NCBI RefSeq assembly: GCF_001662875.1
Contig: NZ_JPVZ01000007.1
Coordinates: 62,001 to 126,000 of the forward strand
From: Thalassospira tepidiphila MCCC 1A03514
GTDB taxonomy: Bacteria > Pseudomonadota > Alphaproteobacteria > Rhodospirillales > Thalassospiraceae
DNA: 64,000 bases
Direction of reading: 5' to 3'
In this document: positions 23,550 through 32,741 of the stretch, piece after piece
Layout of the letters: each line of letters opens with the position of its first letter
How positions within the stretch are numbered: the first letter of the stretch is position 1
Notes under the pieces: generated by a model
Databases searched by the model: none
Told to the model about the DNA's origin: nothing
The model's input: the letters and a program-made list of their open reading frames with translations, nothing else
Position numbers and translations under genes: made by a program

Positions 23550-24497
23550 TTATGATGCTGATAACATTTCTGCATGGGGGTTATCGGATGCTTTGCCCGC
23601 ATTAATCACCAGTTCGCCAACCTTGTCGATAATATCGTCAAGATCAGAGCTTGATGCGCGACGGATCAGGGTGATGGCCATGCCCCAGTTCATGCCGGGA
23701 ATATCCAGGATCTTGATCCGCTTTGCGGCTGGGCTGTGCTGGCAAAACCGCCGCGCCATGATCCCGTAACCGGCCCCGGCGGCGACCATTTCGATCTGCA
23801 ATTCAAGGGCGGATACCTCAAGCACGGAGGTGAATTCGACCCCGTTTTTATGCGCCCATGCATTGCCAAGCGCACGGAAGGTGCATCCTTCGGGCATCAG
23901 GATCATCGGGTGTTTGGCAAGTTCTGTGATGGTGGTCGGATGGGGACGGGATGATTTCGGGCCGATGGCAACGATTTCATCATCCAGCAGGGTTTGCGGT
24001 GACAAGCTTGCCGGCAGATCGCGGCTTTGCACCCCGCCAACAATGCCATTAGGCCCGTCAAGCGACAGCATGGCATCAATTTCGCCCCGACGCAGAAGCG
24101 GAAGAAGTTCGGCCGACCAGCCGCTTTTGATCGAAAGCGACATATCCGGGAAGGCCTGATGCAGGGAACGGAGTTCTTGGGCGGCCAAAAGCGGGGCGGC
24201 CCCGTGGCTTACGCCGAGGCGAAACGGGCCCTGGCGTTTGGTGTTGCCGAGAACCGAGTCACTGAAACCTTCAAGGCGGCGCAACAGATCGCGTGCCTCG
24301 GTAAGCGCCCGGTGCCCGGCGATGGTTGGTTGCAGGGGCTTGGTGGCCCGGTCAAACAGGCTTTTGCCAATGCGTTCTTCAAGGCGCTGAATACGGCGGG
24401 TGACGGCAGGCTGGGTCAGGCCAAGGCGATCTGCCGCACCGTGAAAGGATTGCGCGTCTGCAACGGCGATAAGGGTTTCAAGCTCGCGGGTGTCCAT
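23550..24497 (-). CDS. LysR family transcriptional regulator (315 aa)
   Basis: The N-terminal winged helix is MDTRELETLIAVADAQSFHGAADRLGLTQPAVTRRIQRLEERIGKSLF, a canonical LysR DNA-binding domain, followed by the effector-binding domain from about residue 90. An AGGA lies 7 bp before the ATG. It lies upstream of, and on the same strand as, the MFS transporter, which could be its target. Ligand unknown. Confidence 0.92.
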   Translation of the reverse strand: MDTRELETLIAVADAQSFHGAADRLGLTQPAVTRRIQRLEERIGKSLFDRATKPLQPTIAGHRALTEARDLLRRLEGFSDSVLGNTKRQGPFRLGVSHGAAPLLAAQELRSLHQAFPDMSLSIKSGWSAELLPLLRRGEIDAMLSLDGPNGIVGGVQSRDLPASLSPQTLLDDEIVAIGPKSSRPHPTTITELAKHPMILMPEGCTFRALGNAWAHKNGVEFTSVLEVSALELQIEMVAAGAGYGIMARRFCQHSPAAKRIKILDIPGMNWGMAITLIRRASSSDLDDIIDKVGELVINAGKASDNPHAEMLSAS

Positions 24498-24589
24498 GGG
24501 GCTATCCTGATCCGTTCGGGATCAGGGAAGTGTCCGGGATAATTCATGGTCATGCAAGAAATCTATTGTAGCGTCACAATTGATGCGTT

Positions 24590-25765
24590 TCATGCATTGG
24601 CGGGGGATGCGCCAAGGTCCTGATCGCGTTTTCTTTTTGCCTTGAATGCCGTGGCCGCCGCGGTATAGCCGCCTTCGCCGCCATCAAGAAAATGGAAATG
24701 CGCATCACTTGTGATGGAGGGCACGATGCAGGTCATGATCGCGCTGCGTTGGCGATGGGTGCCAAAATGAATGTCACCTTGCAGTTCTGCCGCATGCAAA
24801 AGGGCTTCGACTTCCTCAGCACGGGTCAAACTGCAATTCACCGTCATCCAAAGCCCATCACCGAACTTGCGAAAGTCGGTGTTATAGCCGGTGTAATCGC
24901 GATAGCGCCTTGGATCAAACGCGCCCAGTTTCCAGCCGGTTTTCATCAGGATGGCTGCGATCAGCGCGATATAAAGCGCCTTGAGCCATGCTTTGATATA
25001 ACCGCCTTCCTTGTGTTTGGTGGCCTCTGCCTCAAGATGCATGCCGGGCGGCGGGAAGGCGACACCGGGCCCGTTTTCGGGGATCGGGCTGCTTTTGCGC
25101 GGGCTGTCATCGAGAATGGCAAACAGGGTGCGGACCGTTTCATCAAAACGGTCCGGGTGGTCGCGCGGGGCAACAATGAGTGACAAGATAACATCAGAGT
25201 CCTCGGCACGGATGGGTGACCAGCGGCAAGACAATCCGGTTAAATCCGGGCGGGTGCCCGGTGGTGCCGGCGTAATCAGGTTATGGCCCTGTTTCATTTG
25301 GTCTTCGGCCCATTGCAGGCCGCGCCCGTTGAACATGGCATAGGAAACCGGCTTGGACACTGCATAGCGGGCAACACGCACATTACGACCGGTGGCACGG
25401 ATGTCGCCAATCCGAACCAGCCCGACCCGCAATTCAAGATCGAGTGTTTCACGGGCCCATGTGGCTGTGGCGGCCATCGCATCGCGCACGCCGTCAATCT
25501 GATCCGGGGGGCATGCGAAACTTGCGCCATCACCGCCAAACAGAAACGGAAAATCGGAATGGCCAAGCACATTACTGACCGCGCAGATCACCGACGCACC
25601 GACCATGTTGACGTCCTTGTATCGACCGGCTTCGACCGCCTTGGTCGATCCAATGACGTCGGATGTGCCAACCCACCAGTCATCTGGCAGGGCATGATAC
25701 ACCGTGCCATCAAGGACCTTTCCGAAGTCGTCAAAGGTCGGTATGTCGAGATAAAGGTTGGTCAA
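24590..25765 (-). CDS. DUF3095 family protein, possibly nucleotidyl-cyclase-like (391 aa)
   Basis: The protein matches the DUF3095 pattern. It has YHALPDDWWVGTSDVIGSTKAVEAGRYKDVNMVGA near residues 22-57, then FLFGGDGASFACPP (about 74-87). The last third has the YRDYTGYNTDFRKFGDGLWMTVNCS block and the final AMTCIVPS..DAHFHFLDGGEGGYTAAA. The GDG-containing first part resembles class III nucleotidyl cyclase folds, but catalytic competence is not established. A hydrophobic segment lies near 265-280. The first codon appears to be TTG; no better ATG lies upstream in frame. Confidence 0.8.
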   Translation of the reverse strand: MTNLYLDIPTFDDFGKVLDGTVYHALPDDWWVGTSDVIGSTKAVEAGRYKDVNMVGASVICAVSNVLGHSDFPFLFGGDGASFACPPDQIDGVRDAMAATATWARETLDLELRVGLVRIGDIRATGRNVRVARYAVSKPVSYAMFNGRGLQWAEDQMKQGHNLITPAPPGTRPDLTGLSCRWSPIRAEDSDVILSLIVAPRDHPDRFDETVRTLFAILDDSPRKSSPIPENGPGVAFPPPGMHLEAEATKHKEGGYIKAWLKALYIALIAAILMKTGWKLGAFDPRRYRDYTGYNTDFRKFGDGLWMTVNCSLTRAEEVEALLHAAELQGDIHFGTHRQRSAIMTCIVPSITSDAHFHFLDGGEGGYTAAATAFKAKRKRDQDLGASPANA

Positions 25766-25820
25766 ATCGATCTTTCATTGGCAGGCGCGATTGCCAGAAA
25801 CCAGCAAACCCTGCGTGCCA

Positions 25821-26039
25821 TCAATAGTGCGGCGGTGGTGCGTCGTCTTCGGGTGCTGTACGCAGGAAATCGATCATGCGTTTAACATCAGACGACATTA
25901 ATTTGTTCTGACGTTCAAGCAGATCGATGCGATCCCACTGCTTTTTGATCATGTCAGACAGGTCGGTGACGACGGTTTCCATGTGGGCAAGCTGTATTTC
26001 AAGCTCGGTTATGCGGGTGTCGGTTTCTTCGTGGCTCAT
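25821..26039 (-). CDS. slyX: SlyX family protein
   Basis: The 72-residue protein is a coiled coil (ITELEIQLAHMETVVTDLSDMIKKQWDRIDLLERQNKLM) ending in the family's characteristic proline-rich tail, DDAPPPHY. Length and tail are diagnostic for SlyX. Its function is unknown; it was first named next to slyD in enterobacteria. It stands 55 bp upstream of the DUF3095 gene on the same strand and diverges from the methyltransferase gene. Confidence 0.92.
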   Translation of the reverse strand: MSHEETDTRITELEIQLAHMETVVTDLSDMIKKQWDRIDLLERQNKLMSSDVKRMIDFLRTAPEDDAPPPHY

Positions 26040-26150
26040 TCCGGTATCTTCTGCAAATGTGTTCAGTTGGCTGTGTATGCCGTGACTTGCGGTACGCGCA
26101 TGCCTGTGGCACCACTGCGCGGCACGGACCCTAACATATCTGGATGGTTG

Positions 26151-26696
26151 ATGACTGATTTATCCGTACTGGCCCTTGTCGGCATTATTTTGGCGCTGAT
26201 TGCGGGATATGCAATCCGCCTAAAGGCCGTTCCGATGCCTACATCGGCCAAGGCAGCCGACGAAATCATCGCCTATATCCCGGGTGATACCAAGGCGGTG
26301 ACGGATTTTGGATCTGGATGGGGGGATCTGGCACTGGCGATTGCGCGTTCGAGGCCGGAGGTCAAAGTAACCGGTATCGAGCTTTCGCCAATCCCCTATG
26401 CCATCAGCCGGATGCGGGCGGTTTTGGCTGCACGGCCCAACCTTGATTTCATCCGGGGCGATTTTAAAACCCTTGATCGTGATCCGGGCGACGTTGTTGT
26501 GTGTTTTCTTGACCCAAGGGTGATGGGCGATGTTGGCGATGTGCTGGATCAGCGCATGGCAAATGGCGGCATTTTGATATCACGCGCCTTTGCCATTTCC
26601 GGCTGGCAGGCGTTTGGCGAGGTGCCGATGAAAACCGGATCAGACCACATTTATCTGTATCGTATCGGCAGTCACAAGCCGGGCATTGTTGCCTGA
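26151..26696 (+). CDS. Membrane-anchored class I SAM-dependent methyltransferase (181 aa)
   Basis: An N-terminal membrane helix (about residues 4-22, LSVLALVGIILALIAGYAI) precedes a short methyltransferase domain. That domain has TDFGSGWGDLALAIAR (motif I, about 51-66), the acidic VTGIELSPIPY, and DVVVCFLDPRVM. This combination is seen in small methyltransferases of alphaproteobacteria, and some relatives are annotated as trans-aconitate- or lysine-methyltransferase-like. Substrate is unknown; anchoring suggests a lipid or membrane-protein target. Upstream extensions of the frame overlap slyX and are unlikely to be translated. Confidence 0.78.
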   Translation: MTDLSVLALVGIILALIAGYAIRLKAVPMPTSAKAADEIIAYIPGDTKAVTDFGSGWGDLALAIARSRPEVKVTGIELSPIPYAISRMRAVLAARPNLDFIRGDFKTLDRDPGDVVVCFLDPRVMGDVGDVLDQRMANGGILISRAFAISGWQAFGEVPMKTGSDHIYLYRIGSHKPGIVA

Positions 26697-26709
26697 TCAG
26701 CCGTGAGGC

Positions 26710-26961
26710 TTAGTTGCCATGTCCGCAACAGCCACCGTCCGCATCGCGCCCATGCAACTGAATCGGCGGGCAGGGGACGGTGCCGTAAGAACAGAAAACG
26801 CAGCAATCACCGGCCTTGGGGCGCAGAACTTCGCCGCATCCCTTGCAGTCATAAAAATACTGACAGGCATCGGTCGGCATGGTTTCGGTTTCGACATGCC
26901 CGCATTCGGGGCAGGTCAGAACCGAGACCAGTTCGACATGATTGGCATCAGTCTTCTTCAT
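26710..26961 (-). CDS. GDCCVxC domain-containing protein (83 aa)
   Basis: The small Cys-rich protein has CPEC (17-20), Cys33, CKGC (39-42) and the core GDCCVFCSYGTVPCPP (51-66). The core defines the GDCCVxC family, in which one core Cys is selenocysteine in some homologues; here it is Cys. The four-plus cysteines suggest a zinc ribbon or redox site. Its ATG overlaps the end of the dehydrogenase gene by 14 bp, and a third histidine/cysteine cluster closes the protein (GGCCGHGN). Proposed roles in redox or mercury handling are inference from related contexts. Confidence 0.82.
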   Translation of the reverse strand: MKKTDANHVELVSVLTCPECGHVETETMPTDACQYFYDCKGCGEVLRPKAGDCCVFCSYGTVPCPPIQLHGRDADGGCCGHGN

Positions 26962-27832
26962 AGACTTTGATCAATGCTGAATGATCAAGGTCGCCATGAC
27001 CCATGTCGATCAATTCGTCATAAAGTTCCATGGCAAGACGGGTGATGGGCAGTTCGACCCCCAGTTCGCCTTCGGAAAATTCAAGCGCCTGGAACAGGTC
27101 CTTGCGCTGGGTGACGACCTTGCCGCCCGGTTCGAAATTGCGTTCGATCATGCGTTCGCCGTGCTTTTGCAAGATGGCGGAATCGGCAAAGCCACCGGTC
27201 AGGGCAGATCGCAGCTTATCAAGATCGACACCGGCTTCATCGGCCATGGAAAAGGCTTCGGCAACGGCACCGATGGTGATGCCGACAATCATCTGATTGG
27301 CCGCCTTGGCAATCTGGCCGGAACTGACATCGCCCACATGGGTGACGCGCGACCCAAGGACGTCAAACACCCGATGGGCACGTTCGAAATCTTCGGGCGA
27401 TGCACCGACCATGATGGAAAGTGTGCCGTTCTCAGCCCCGTGGGTGCCACCGGAAACCGGGGCATCAATCCATGTGCCGCCAGCTTCTTCGACCACATCG
27501 GCAAAGCGCCGTGTGGCTTCGACCGAGGTTGTGCCCATGTCGATGACGATGGTGCCTTCTTCGAGGCCGTCAATAATGCCTTCTTCGCCCAGAAGGACAT
27601 TTTCAAGTGCGGGCGTGTTGGCAACACAAATGATGACGATATCGGCCTCGGCCGCGGCATCGGCCGGGGTGCCGGCCGTTGCAATGCCAAGGTCTTCGAA
27701 GGCATTGAGGGTTTCGGGGTTACGGGTATTGACGGTCAGGACTGCACCGGCCTTTTCAAGATTGAGCGCCATCGGACGCCCCATCAATCCAAGTCCGATA
27801 AAGGCGATGTTTTCCCCGGAAAGAGCGGTCAT
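26948..27832 (-). CDS. NAD(P)-dependent beta-hydroxyacid dehydrogenase (3-hydroxyisobutyrate dehydrogenase family, 294 aa)
   Basis: The Rossmann start is IAFIGLGLMGRPMALNLEKAGA (about 9-30). Next come the substrate-binding DAPVSGGTHGAENGTLSIMVG block (about 118-140) and GQIAKAANQMIVG (about 168-180) with the catalytic Lys. These are the three signatures of the 3-hydroxyisobutyrate/tartronate-semialdehyde/glyoxylate reductase family. It reduces or oxidises a small beta-hydroxyacid. The start at 27832 follows AAGGGA at 8-bp spacing; an in-frame upstream extension is non-coding in character. It is followed by the GDCCVxC gene with a 14-bp overlap. Confidence 0.9.
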   Translation of the reverse strand: MTALSGENIAFIGLGLMGRPMALNLEKAGAVLTVNTRNPETLNAFEDLGIATAGTPADAAAEADIVIICVANTPALENVLLGEEGIIDGLEEGTIVIDMGTTSVEATRRFADVVEEAGGTWIDAPVSGGTHGAENGTLSIMVGASPEDFERAHRVFDVLGSRVTHVGDVSSGQIAKAANQMIVGITIGAVAEAFSMADEAGVDLDKLRSALTGGFADSAILQKHGERMIERNFEPGGKVVTQRKDLFQALEFSEGELGVELPITRLAMELYDELIDMGHGDLDHSALIKVYEED

Positions 27833-28106
27833 GACGGCGATCCCTTTGTGTGACGGTAGCGATATCTGAATTGGCGACGCAAAAACGGTCCGCGCCCATT
27901 GGCCCGAAACCGGAAAGTTTTGTTGGCTGGGTCCTGACCCATTGTGGATGACCAAGAGCAGCAGTTTCAGGGCGTAACGCCCAAAATGCGCTTTGTGTTC
28001 CACAAATTCGATCAGACAGGCCCAACACAAAGTTGGAATGCTGAATTAACCGTTTTTCACTCAACAAGGCCGTGCTGGCAAGGTGCCGCAGCCGTCGTTG
28101 CAAACA
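27833..28106. other. Intergenic region upstream of the dehydrogenase gene
   Basis: This 274-bp gap separates the TerB-like gene from the dehydrogenase gene on the same strand. It holds the dehydrogenase promoter and ribosome-binding site. No recognisable RNA, operator or terminator with a T-tract was found. Confidence 0.35.
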
Positions 28107-28520
28107 TCAAAAATCACCGGGCCGGACATAGCGCGCTGCCATGGCGCGTTCGATGGCCGATCCGACCAACCGGTCAATATCAAGCCGGTGGCGAAGCAAT
28201 TCAAGAATGCGGAGTTCTTCCTGGCTGATTTCGCTGTCGGACAGGACGATTTCACAGGCGAAGACATACGCGGTTTCGCGCAGTTTGCGCGGCAGGGCAT
28301 CGCGGATCATATCCAGCGTGCGGTCCATGCCGTCTTCTTCGCCCAGCAGTTTGGCGCAATCGCGCGCAACACTGGTGACGCCATCATTGTCAAATCCGGC
28401 AAAAATCGGAAGATAACGGACCCGGCGGCCCATCGCGGAAAGTTCGGCGTCGGTGATATCGTTATCGGCGGCCGATACCATAACCATTGTGTAGATCAAG
28501 GCGTCCTGATGCGAAATCAC
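28107..28520 (-). CDS. TerB-like (tellurite-resistance TerB family) protein (137 aa)
   Basis: It is a short all-helical protein with the TerB fold. The ALIYTMVMVSAADNDITDAELSAMGRRVRYLP segment (7-39) holds the first acidic metal-binding motif, and ETAYVFACEIVLSDSEISQEELRILELLRHRLDI (82-115) the second. Such proteins bind metal ions through paired acidic loops. They are not proof of tellurite resistance; no other ter genes are present. The start is GTG, with a strong AAGGAG 8 bp upstream. Confidence 0.8.
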   Translation of the reverse strand: MISHQDALIYTMVMVSAADNDITDAELSAMGRRVRYLPIFAGFDNDGVTSVARDCAKLLGEEDGMDRTLDMIRDALPRKLRETAYVFACEIVLSDSEISQEELRILELLRHRLDIDRLVGSAIERAMAARYVRPGDF

Positions 28521-28886
28521 GTTGGTTACTCCTTATCGAGGATGGTTCCCTGAAACGCTTTTATCCGGACTTTGACGTTGGGATCCGGACAGTGTGAAAA
28601 CCACCGAGCCGAGCGATGGTATGCCGATAAACTTCCACGGGCAACAGTTAACCGATGAATTTTCAAGGATTTTAAGGATTACGTAGTGAAATCGCGTTCA
28701 TTCTGTCGGCACCGGTCGCGCGGGCGTTGAAAGCCGTGAAAAAGGCGGCATGCGCGACCAAAAGAACAAAAAATGAAGCCGCTACAAAAATACAAGCAAA
28801 ATGATTGGGGTTGGTGGCTCTCGTCGGGGAAAATTTGGCTTTGCACTGCATGGGGTAGCAGTTATGGTCGCGCAGCGACAACAAAC
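28521..28886. promoter_or_regulatory. Divergent intergenic region with direct repeats
   Basis: This 366-bp gap lies between the TerB-like and PAS-GGDEF-EAL genes. ATCCGGAC occurs at 28563-28570 and again at 28583-28590, 20 bp apart on the same helix face, and AAGGATT is repeated near 28664-28680. These could be regulator sites. An in-frame ATG at 28773 would extend the GGDEF protein, but the intervening residues look non-coding. Otherwise nothing is recognised. Confidence 0.35.
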
Positions 28887-31800
28887 ATGACGAATAAAGC
28901 CGCTATGGGAGACATCAACGCAATCGATTCCGTCGGTATGTTGACGGCGTTGATCAGCCACCTGTGTTTGCCGTCTGGAGCATATGATCCAGACGAAGGA
29001 CGATTGCTCGTAAATTCAGCATGGCGCGAAGCCTATGACGAGAGTGTCCAGGTCGGCGAATGGGTTTCTCCGGACGCGGTTGAAGGTCTGTCGAAACCGC
29101 TGGCCGAACTTTCCGGACGGCTTCTTGATATTGGCGGCTACCATTATATCGAATGCGGGTTCCGGGACTCTGCATGTGTGTTGTTCGGCTGGAAGCTGAG
29201 CATCGGTCGGCGCACCTATATCCGCTTTACAACCATTGAAGCCACCGTTTCATCGGGCATCGGATCGTTGATTTCACCGCAACCGGTGTTGCTGGTGGAA
29301 ACCAACGGTCGCCTGCGCAGCACCAATTGCGCAGCAGAGCAGCTTGCCCTTGAAATGGGCATGGCATCGCCGCTTGATCTGATGCATCCAAGCGACCAGC
29401 GCCCGCTGGTCAGTGACGAAGGTCCGCAATTTGACACCGACAGTCCGCGCACCGTCCATTACGGGCAGCGGTTCTTCCAGTGGCAATATATCACGCTGGA
29501 AAATTCGGGCTGTCTGGTGCTGTTTGGTCAGGAACGCACGCGCGAGGAAAGCTATCGCCGTGCCCTTGAACATGCGGTGCATGGTATTATCGAGCTGAAT
29601 GCTGAAGGCACGATTACCAATGTGAACGAAGAAACCGCGTCACTGTTCAATTATGATTCCGTACGCGAAGTGACCCAGGCCTATTTTCGCCATCCCGAAA
29701 CCTTTTATGCCAGCGACAGCGACCGCATTCAGCTGCGTCGTGATCTTGCATCCGGCAAGGGGGTTCAGGCCCGCGATATTGAAATGCGCCGAGCCGATGG
29801 CAGCCAGATCTGGGTGCGCGTGAATGCCACCGAAATTCGTGGCGAAGGCGGTATGCTGCTGGGTTATAGCGTTACCATCACCGACATTACCAAGAACCGT
29901 CAGGCGGAATATGACCTGCGTCGGCGTCAGGAACGCTATCGCGCCTTGGTTCAGACGGCGGGAAGCGTCATCCTGTTCCTCGATGCCGAGGGGCGCATTC
30001 TGGAATATAACCGCGAATGCGAATGGACTTTCGGCTATTCCTGGATGGAAGCCGCGGGCCAGAACTTCTTTGACTTCTTGTTGGTCGAGGAGGATCGCGC
30101 ACGGGTCCGCACCGCAGTGCGCCGTTTGCTGTCGGGCGAAATCATCAAGGACGAGGTCCTGTCATTCAAGCGCCGCGACGGTGAAATCCGCCTGTTGCAG
30201 TGGAATGCACGCGCGCATTTCGGCGAAGATGGCGATGTTGCCGGTGTGATCTGCATCGGTCAGGACGTGACCGAAAAACTGTCGGTCGAACGGGCACTCC
30301 GCCATGCCGAAGAAAAATTCCGCGGCATTTTCGAAAATTCGGCAGAAGGCCTGTTTCAAAGCATCCCGCTTGGCCCGATCCTGTCGGCCAATCCGGCCTT
30401 TGCATCCATTCTGGGCTATGACGCGGTCGAAAGCCTGATCGCCAAGGAACATGACTGGGCGTTTCATTATCTGAACCCGGTCAATCGGTTGCGGTTTATC
30501 GGCCGGTTGTTGCGCGACGGGATTGTGCAGGGCTTTGAAACCGAGATGCGCCGCGAAGACGGCAAAATCATCTGGGTCGAGGAAAATGCCCGTCTTGTCC
30601 GCGACGAGAAGGGCCGTCCGACCCTTATTGACGGATCGATCACTGATATTACTGATCGCAAACGCAGCGAAGCGCGCATTCAGTTCCTTGCCCATCATGA
30701 CGGGCTGACCGGGCTTCCGAACCGGACCCTGTTCCAGGAACGGTTGGCAGCCGCAGTCGCGCGCAGCAAACGCGAACGCTGCCACTTTGTCCTGATGATG
30801 TTTGATCTTGATAACTTCAAGGACATCAACGACACGCTTGGCCATCCGATTGGCGATCTTCTTTTGCAGGGGGTGGGCGAACGTATGCGGGTTTGCCTGC
30901 GCAACGAGGATGTGGTCGCGCGTCTTGGCGGTGATGAATTCGCAGTTCTGATCCACGAGCCGGGCTCGGTCGAGGAAGTGACCTTTGTCGCCCAGCGCCT
31001 GATCGAACGCATTTCCGAACGTTTCATGCTGGATGGCAATGAAGTGCAGGCATCGACCTCGGTCGGGATTTGCATGTATCCGCAGGATGGTCGCGATGAA
31101 AAGGACCTGCTACGCAATGCGGATCTGGCGCTTTATTGTTCCAAGGCCGAGGGGCGCAATCGCTATCACTTCTTTGAACCGAAACTTCAGGTCGAGGTTC
31201 AGGAACGCAAGGCGATGGAACGCGATCTGAGCCATGCGATTGAAAATGACGAGCTGGAGCTGTTCTATCAGCCGATCATTGATATCGTCGGTCATCGCAT
31301 CATCGGCATGGAAGCACTGGTGCGCTGGTTCAGCCCGTCACGCGGCCAGGTCAGCCCGGTTGATTTTATCCCGGTGGCTGAACGCATGGGCATCATTGCC
31401 GATATCGGCAAATGGGTGCTGAAACGTGCCTGCGAACAGACCAAGGCATGGCGCGATGCCGGCTATGGCCAATTGACCATATCGGTCAATCTTTCGCCGC
31501 TTGAACTGGCCCGTCACGAAGACCTGATTGAAAGTGTCGGCGAAGTGCTTTCGCGCACGGAACTTGATCCCCATCAGTTGCAGTTCGAGGTGACCGAGGG
31601 GGCCGTGATGGACAATCCGCGCGAAGCCGCCATCACGCTTGGTATCCTGCGAAATCAGGGCATTCGCATTGCGATTGATGATTTCGGGACGGGGTATTCG
31701 TCGCTGGCCTATCTCAAACGCTTCCCGGTGGACAAGATCAAGATCGACCGGTCCTTCATCATTGATATCGACAGTTCTGATGGCAATGCCGCGATTGTGC

Positions 31801-32015
31801 GCGCGGTTGTGTTCCTGGCGCGATCATTTGGCATGGCGGTCAATGTCGAAGGCATTGAAACCGAAACCCAGCTTGAACATATCGCGTCCGAGGGTGTCGA
31901 TGAAGTTCAGGGCTTCTATTTCAGCAAGCCGATCAGTGCCAGCGATATGGAAAGTCTGCTTAAGGCCAACCTGACCTCGCCCGCCCGTTTCCCGGTTGCC
32001 CAACCCAGTTCATAA
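28887..32015 (+). CDS. PAS-PAS-PAS-GGDEF-EAL cyclic-di-GMP signalling protein (1042 aa)
   Basis: A unique N-terminal region (1-220) precedes three PAS repeats (about 225-345, 350-470, 475-600; boundaries ITDITKNRQAE, IGQDVTEKL, ITDITDRKRSE). A GGDEF domain follows with intact RLGGDEFAV (GGDEF at 681-685), then an EAL domain with GMEALVRW (EAL at 809-811) and IDDFGTGYSSLAYLK. Both active-site motifs are complete, so it could make and degrade cyclic di-GMP or be tuned to one activity. No membrane segment is seen; it is cytoplasmic. The start is uncertain: the ATG at 28887 lacks a clear ribosome-binding site. A bidirectional terminator follows. Confidence 0.88.
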   Translation: MTNKAAMGDINAIDSVGMLTALISHLCLPSGAYDPDEGRLLVNSAWREAYDESVQVGEWVSPDAVEGLSKPLAELSGRLLDIGGYHYIECGFRDSACVLFGWKLSIGRRTYIRFTTIEATVSSGIGSLISPQPVLLVETNGRLRSTNCAAEQLALEMGMASPLDLMHPSDQRPLVSDEGPQFDTDSPRTVHYGQRFFQWQYITLENSGCLVLFGQERTREESYRRALEHAVHGIIELNAEGTITNVNEETASLFNYDSVREVTQAYFRHPETFYASDSDRIQLRRDLASGKGVQARDIEMRRADGSQIWVRVNATEIRGEGGMLLGYSVTITDITKNRQAEYDLRRRQERYRALVQTAGSVILFLDAEGRILEYNRECEWTFGYSWMEAAGQNFFDFLLVEEDRARVRTAVRRLLSGEIIKDEVLSFKRRDGEIRLLQWNARAHFGEDGDVAGVICIGQDVTEKLSVERALRHAEEKFRGIFENSAEGLFQSIPLGPILSANPAFASILGYDAVESLIAKEHDWAFHYLNPVNRLRFIGRLLRDGIVQGFETEMRREDGKIIWVEENARLVRDEKGRPTLIDGSITDITDRKRSEARIQFLAHHDGLTGLPNRTLFQERLAAAVARSKRERCHFVLMMFDLDNFKDINDTLGHPIGDLLLQGVGERMRVCLRNEDVVARLGGDEFAVLIHEPGSVEEVTFVAQRLIERISERFMLDGNEVQASTSVGICMYPQDGRDEKDLLRNADLALYCSKAEGRNRYHFFEPKLQVEVQERKAMERDLSHAIENDELELFYQPIIDIVGHRIIGMEALVRWFSPSRGQVSPVDFIPVAERMGIIADIGKWVLKRACEQTKAWRDAGYGQLTISVNLSPLELARHEDLIESVGEVLSRTELDPHQLQFEVTEGAVMDNPREAAITLGILRNQGIRIAIDDFGTGYSSLAYLKRFPVDKIKIDRSFIIDIDSSDGNAAIVRAVVFLARSFGMAVNVEGIETETQLEHIASEGVDEVQGFYFSKPISASDMESLLKANLTSPARFPVAQPSS

Positions 32016-32041
32016 TCAGCATTAGTGTTGGTCCAAAAGAA

Positions 32042-32070
32042 AACGCACCGGAACGGTATCCCGGTGCGTT
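32042..32070. terminator. Bidirectional terminator hairpin
   Basis: AACGCACCGG (32042-32051) pairs with CCGGTGCGTT (32061-32070), with AAAA before and TTTG after. It separates the rightward GGDEF-EAL gene from the leftward Crp/Fnr gene and fits both strands. Confidence 0.8.
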
Positions 32071-32096
32071 TGTTGTTTGATGATCGTGACGGCCAG

Positions 32097-32741
32097 TTAT
32101 GCCGCGGATTGCTGTTGCGGGTCGCCTGCGACCTTGCACAGCTTGTCGCGATCGATCCGCATGGTCGATGGCATGCGCGGGTTTCGGGTGATTGCGCCCT
32201 CACGCCTCAGATTGGCGATCATGCGACTAGCCGTTTCGGTCGTGGTCGCAACGATATTGCCAAGCTTTTCACGGTTGGGCAGCGATACCAGATCATTGTG
32301 GGCAGACCACAACAGGAACCGGCAAATCCGGCGCATGGCCGATCCGGTGCCAAAACTGATCTTAAGCTGCTGACCATCCATGACCTCGCTTGCCAGAAGA
32401 GATGTCACAGCCGATTGCGTGCGGGCATCGTTTTGCTGGGCAAGACGGATCCGCTGGATCGGGATGCGTTTGATTACCGAGGGTGCGATGGTTTCAATCA
32501 CAAGCGACGGGTCGGTCACCGCCAGCATTTCAAGGCCGATCGGATCGCCAGGGCGATAAACCCGGCAGACCTGCCTTTCCCCCTGTTCAGTGTATTTGCA
32601 GCGCAGTGCTAACCCGGACTGCACAATGTAAACATATGTGTGGTCCTGGCTGTGATGTCCGATGCTGGCATCGGATGGCAAAGTCAAAACGGCGGGTTCG
32701 GCAAGTTTTTCCAATACAAGCAAGGCGTCGTCTTTGTTCAT
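32097..32741 (-). CDS. Crp/Fnr family transcriptional regulator (214 aa)
   Basis: An N-terminal cyclic-nucleotide-binding-like barrel (TYVYIVQSGLALRCKYTEQGERQVCRVYRPGDPIGLEML, 35-73) is joined to a C-terminal helix-turn-helix. That region has REKLGNIVATTTETASRMIANLRREGAI (about 157-184), matching the Crp/Fnr recognition-helix pattern with TTTETASRMIANL. The four-Cys FeS cluster of true Fnr is absent; only two or three scattered Cys occur. The start follows GGAG. Targets unknown. Confidence 0.88.
   Translation of the reverse strand: MNKDDALLVLEKLAEPAVLTLPSDASIGHHSQDHTYVYIVQSGLALRCKYTEQGERQVCRVYRPGDPIGLEMLAVTDPSLVIETIAPSVIKRIPIQRIRLAQQNDARTQSAVTSLLASEVMDGQQLKISFGTGSAMRRICRFLLWSAHNDLVSLPNREKLGNIVATTTETASRMIANLRREGAITRNPRMPSTMRIDRDKLCKVAGDPQQQSAA

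Noticed and set aside
28773..28886. Upstream extension of the PAS-GGDEF-EAL protein
   Set aside because: The extra 38 residues are Trp/Lys-rich with no ribosome-binding site, and resemble non-coding sequence.
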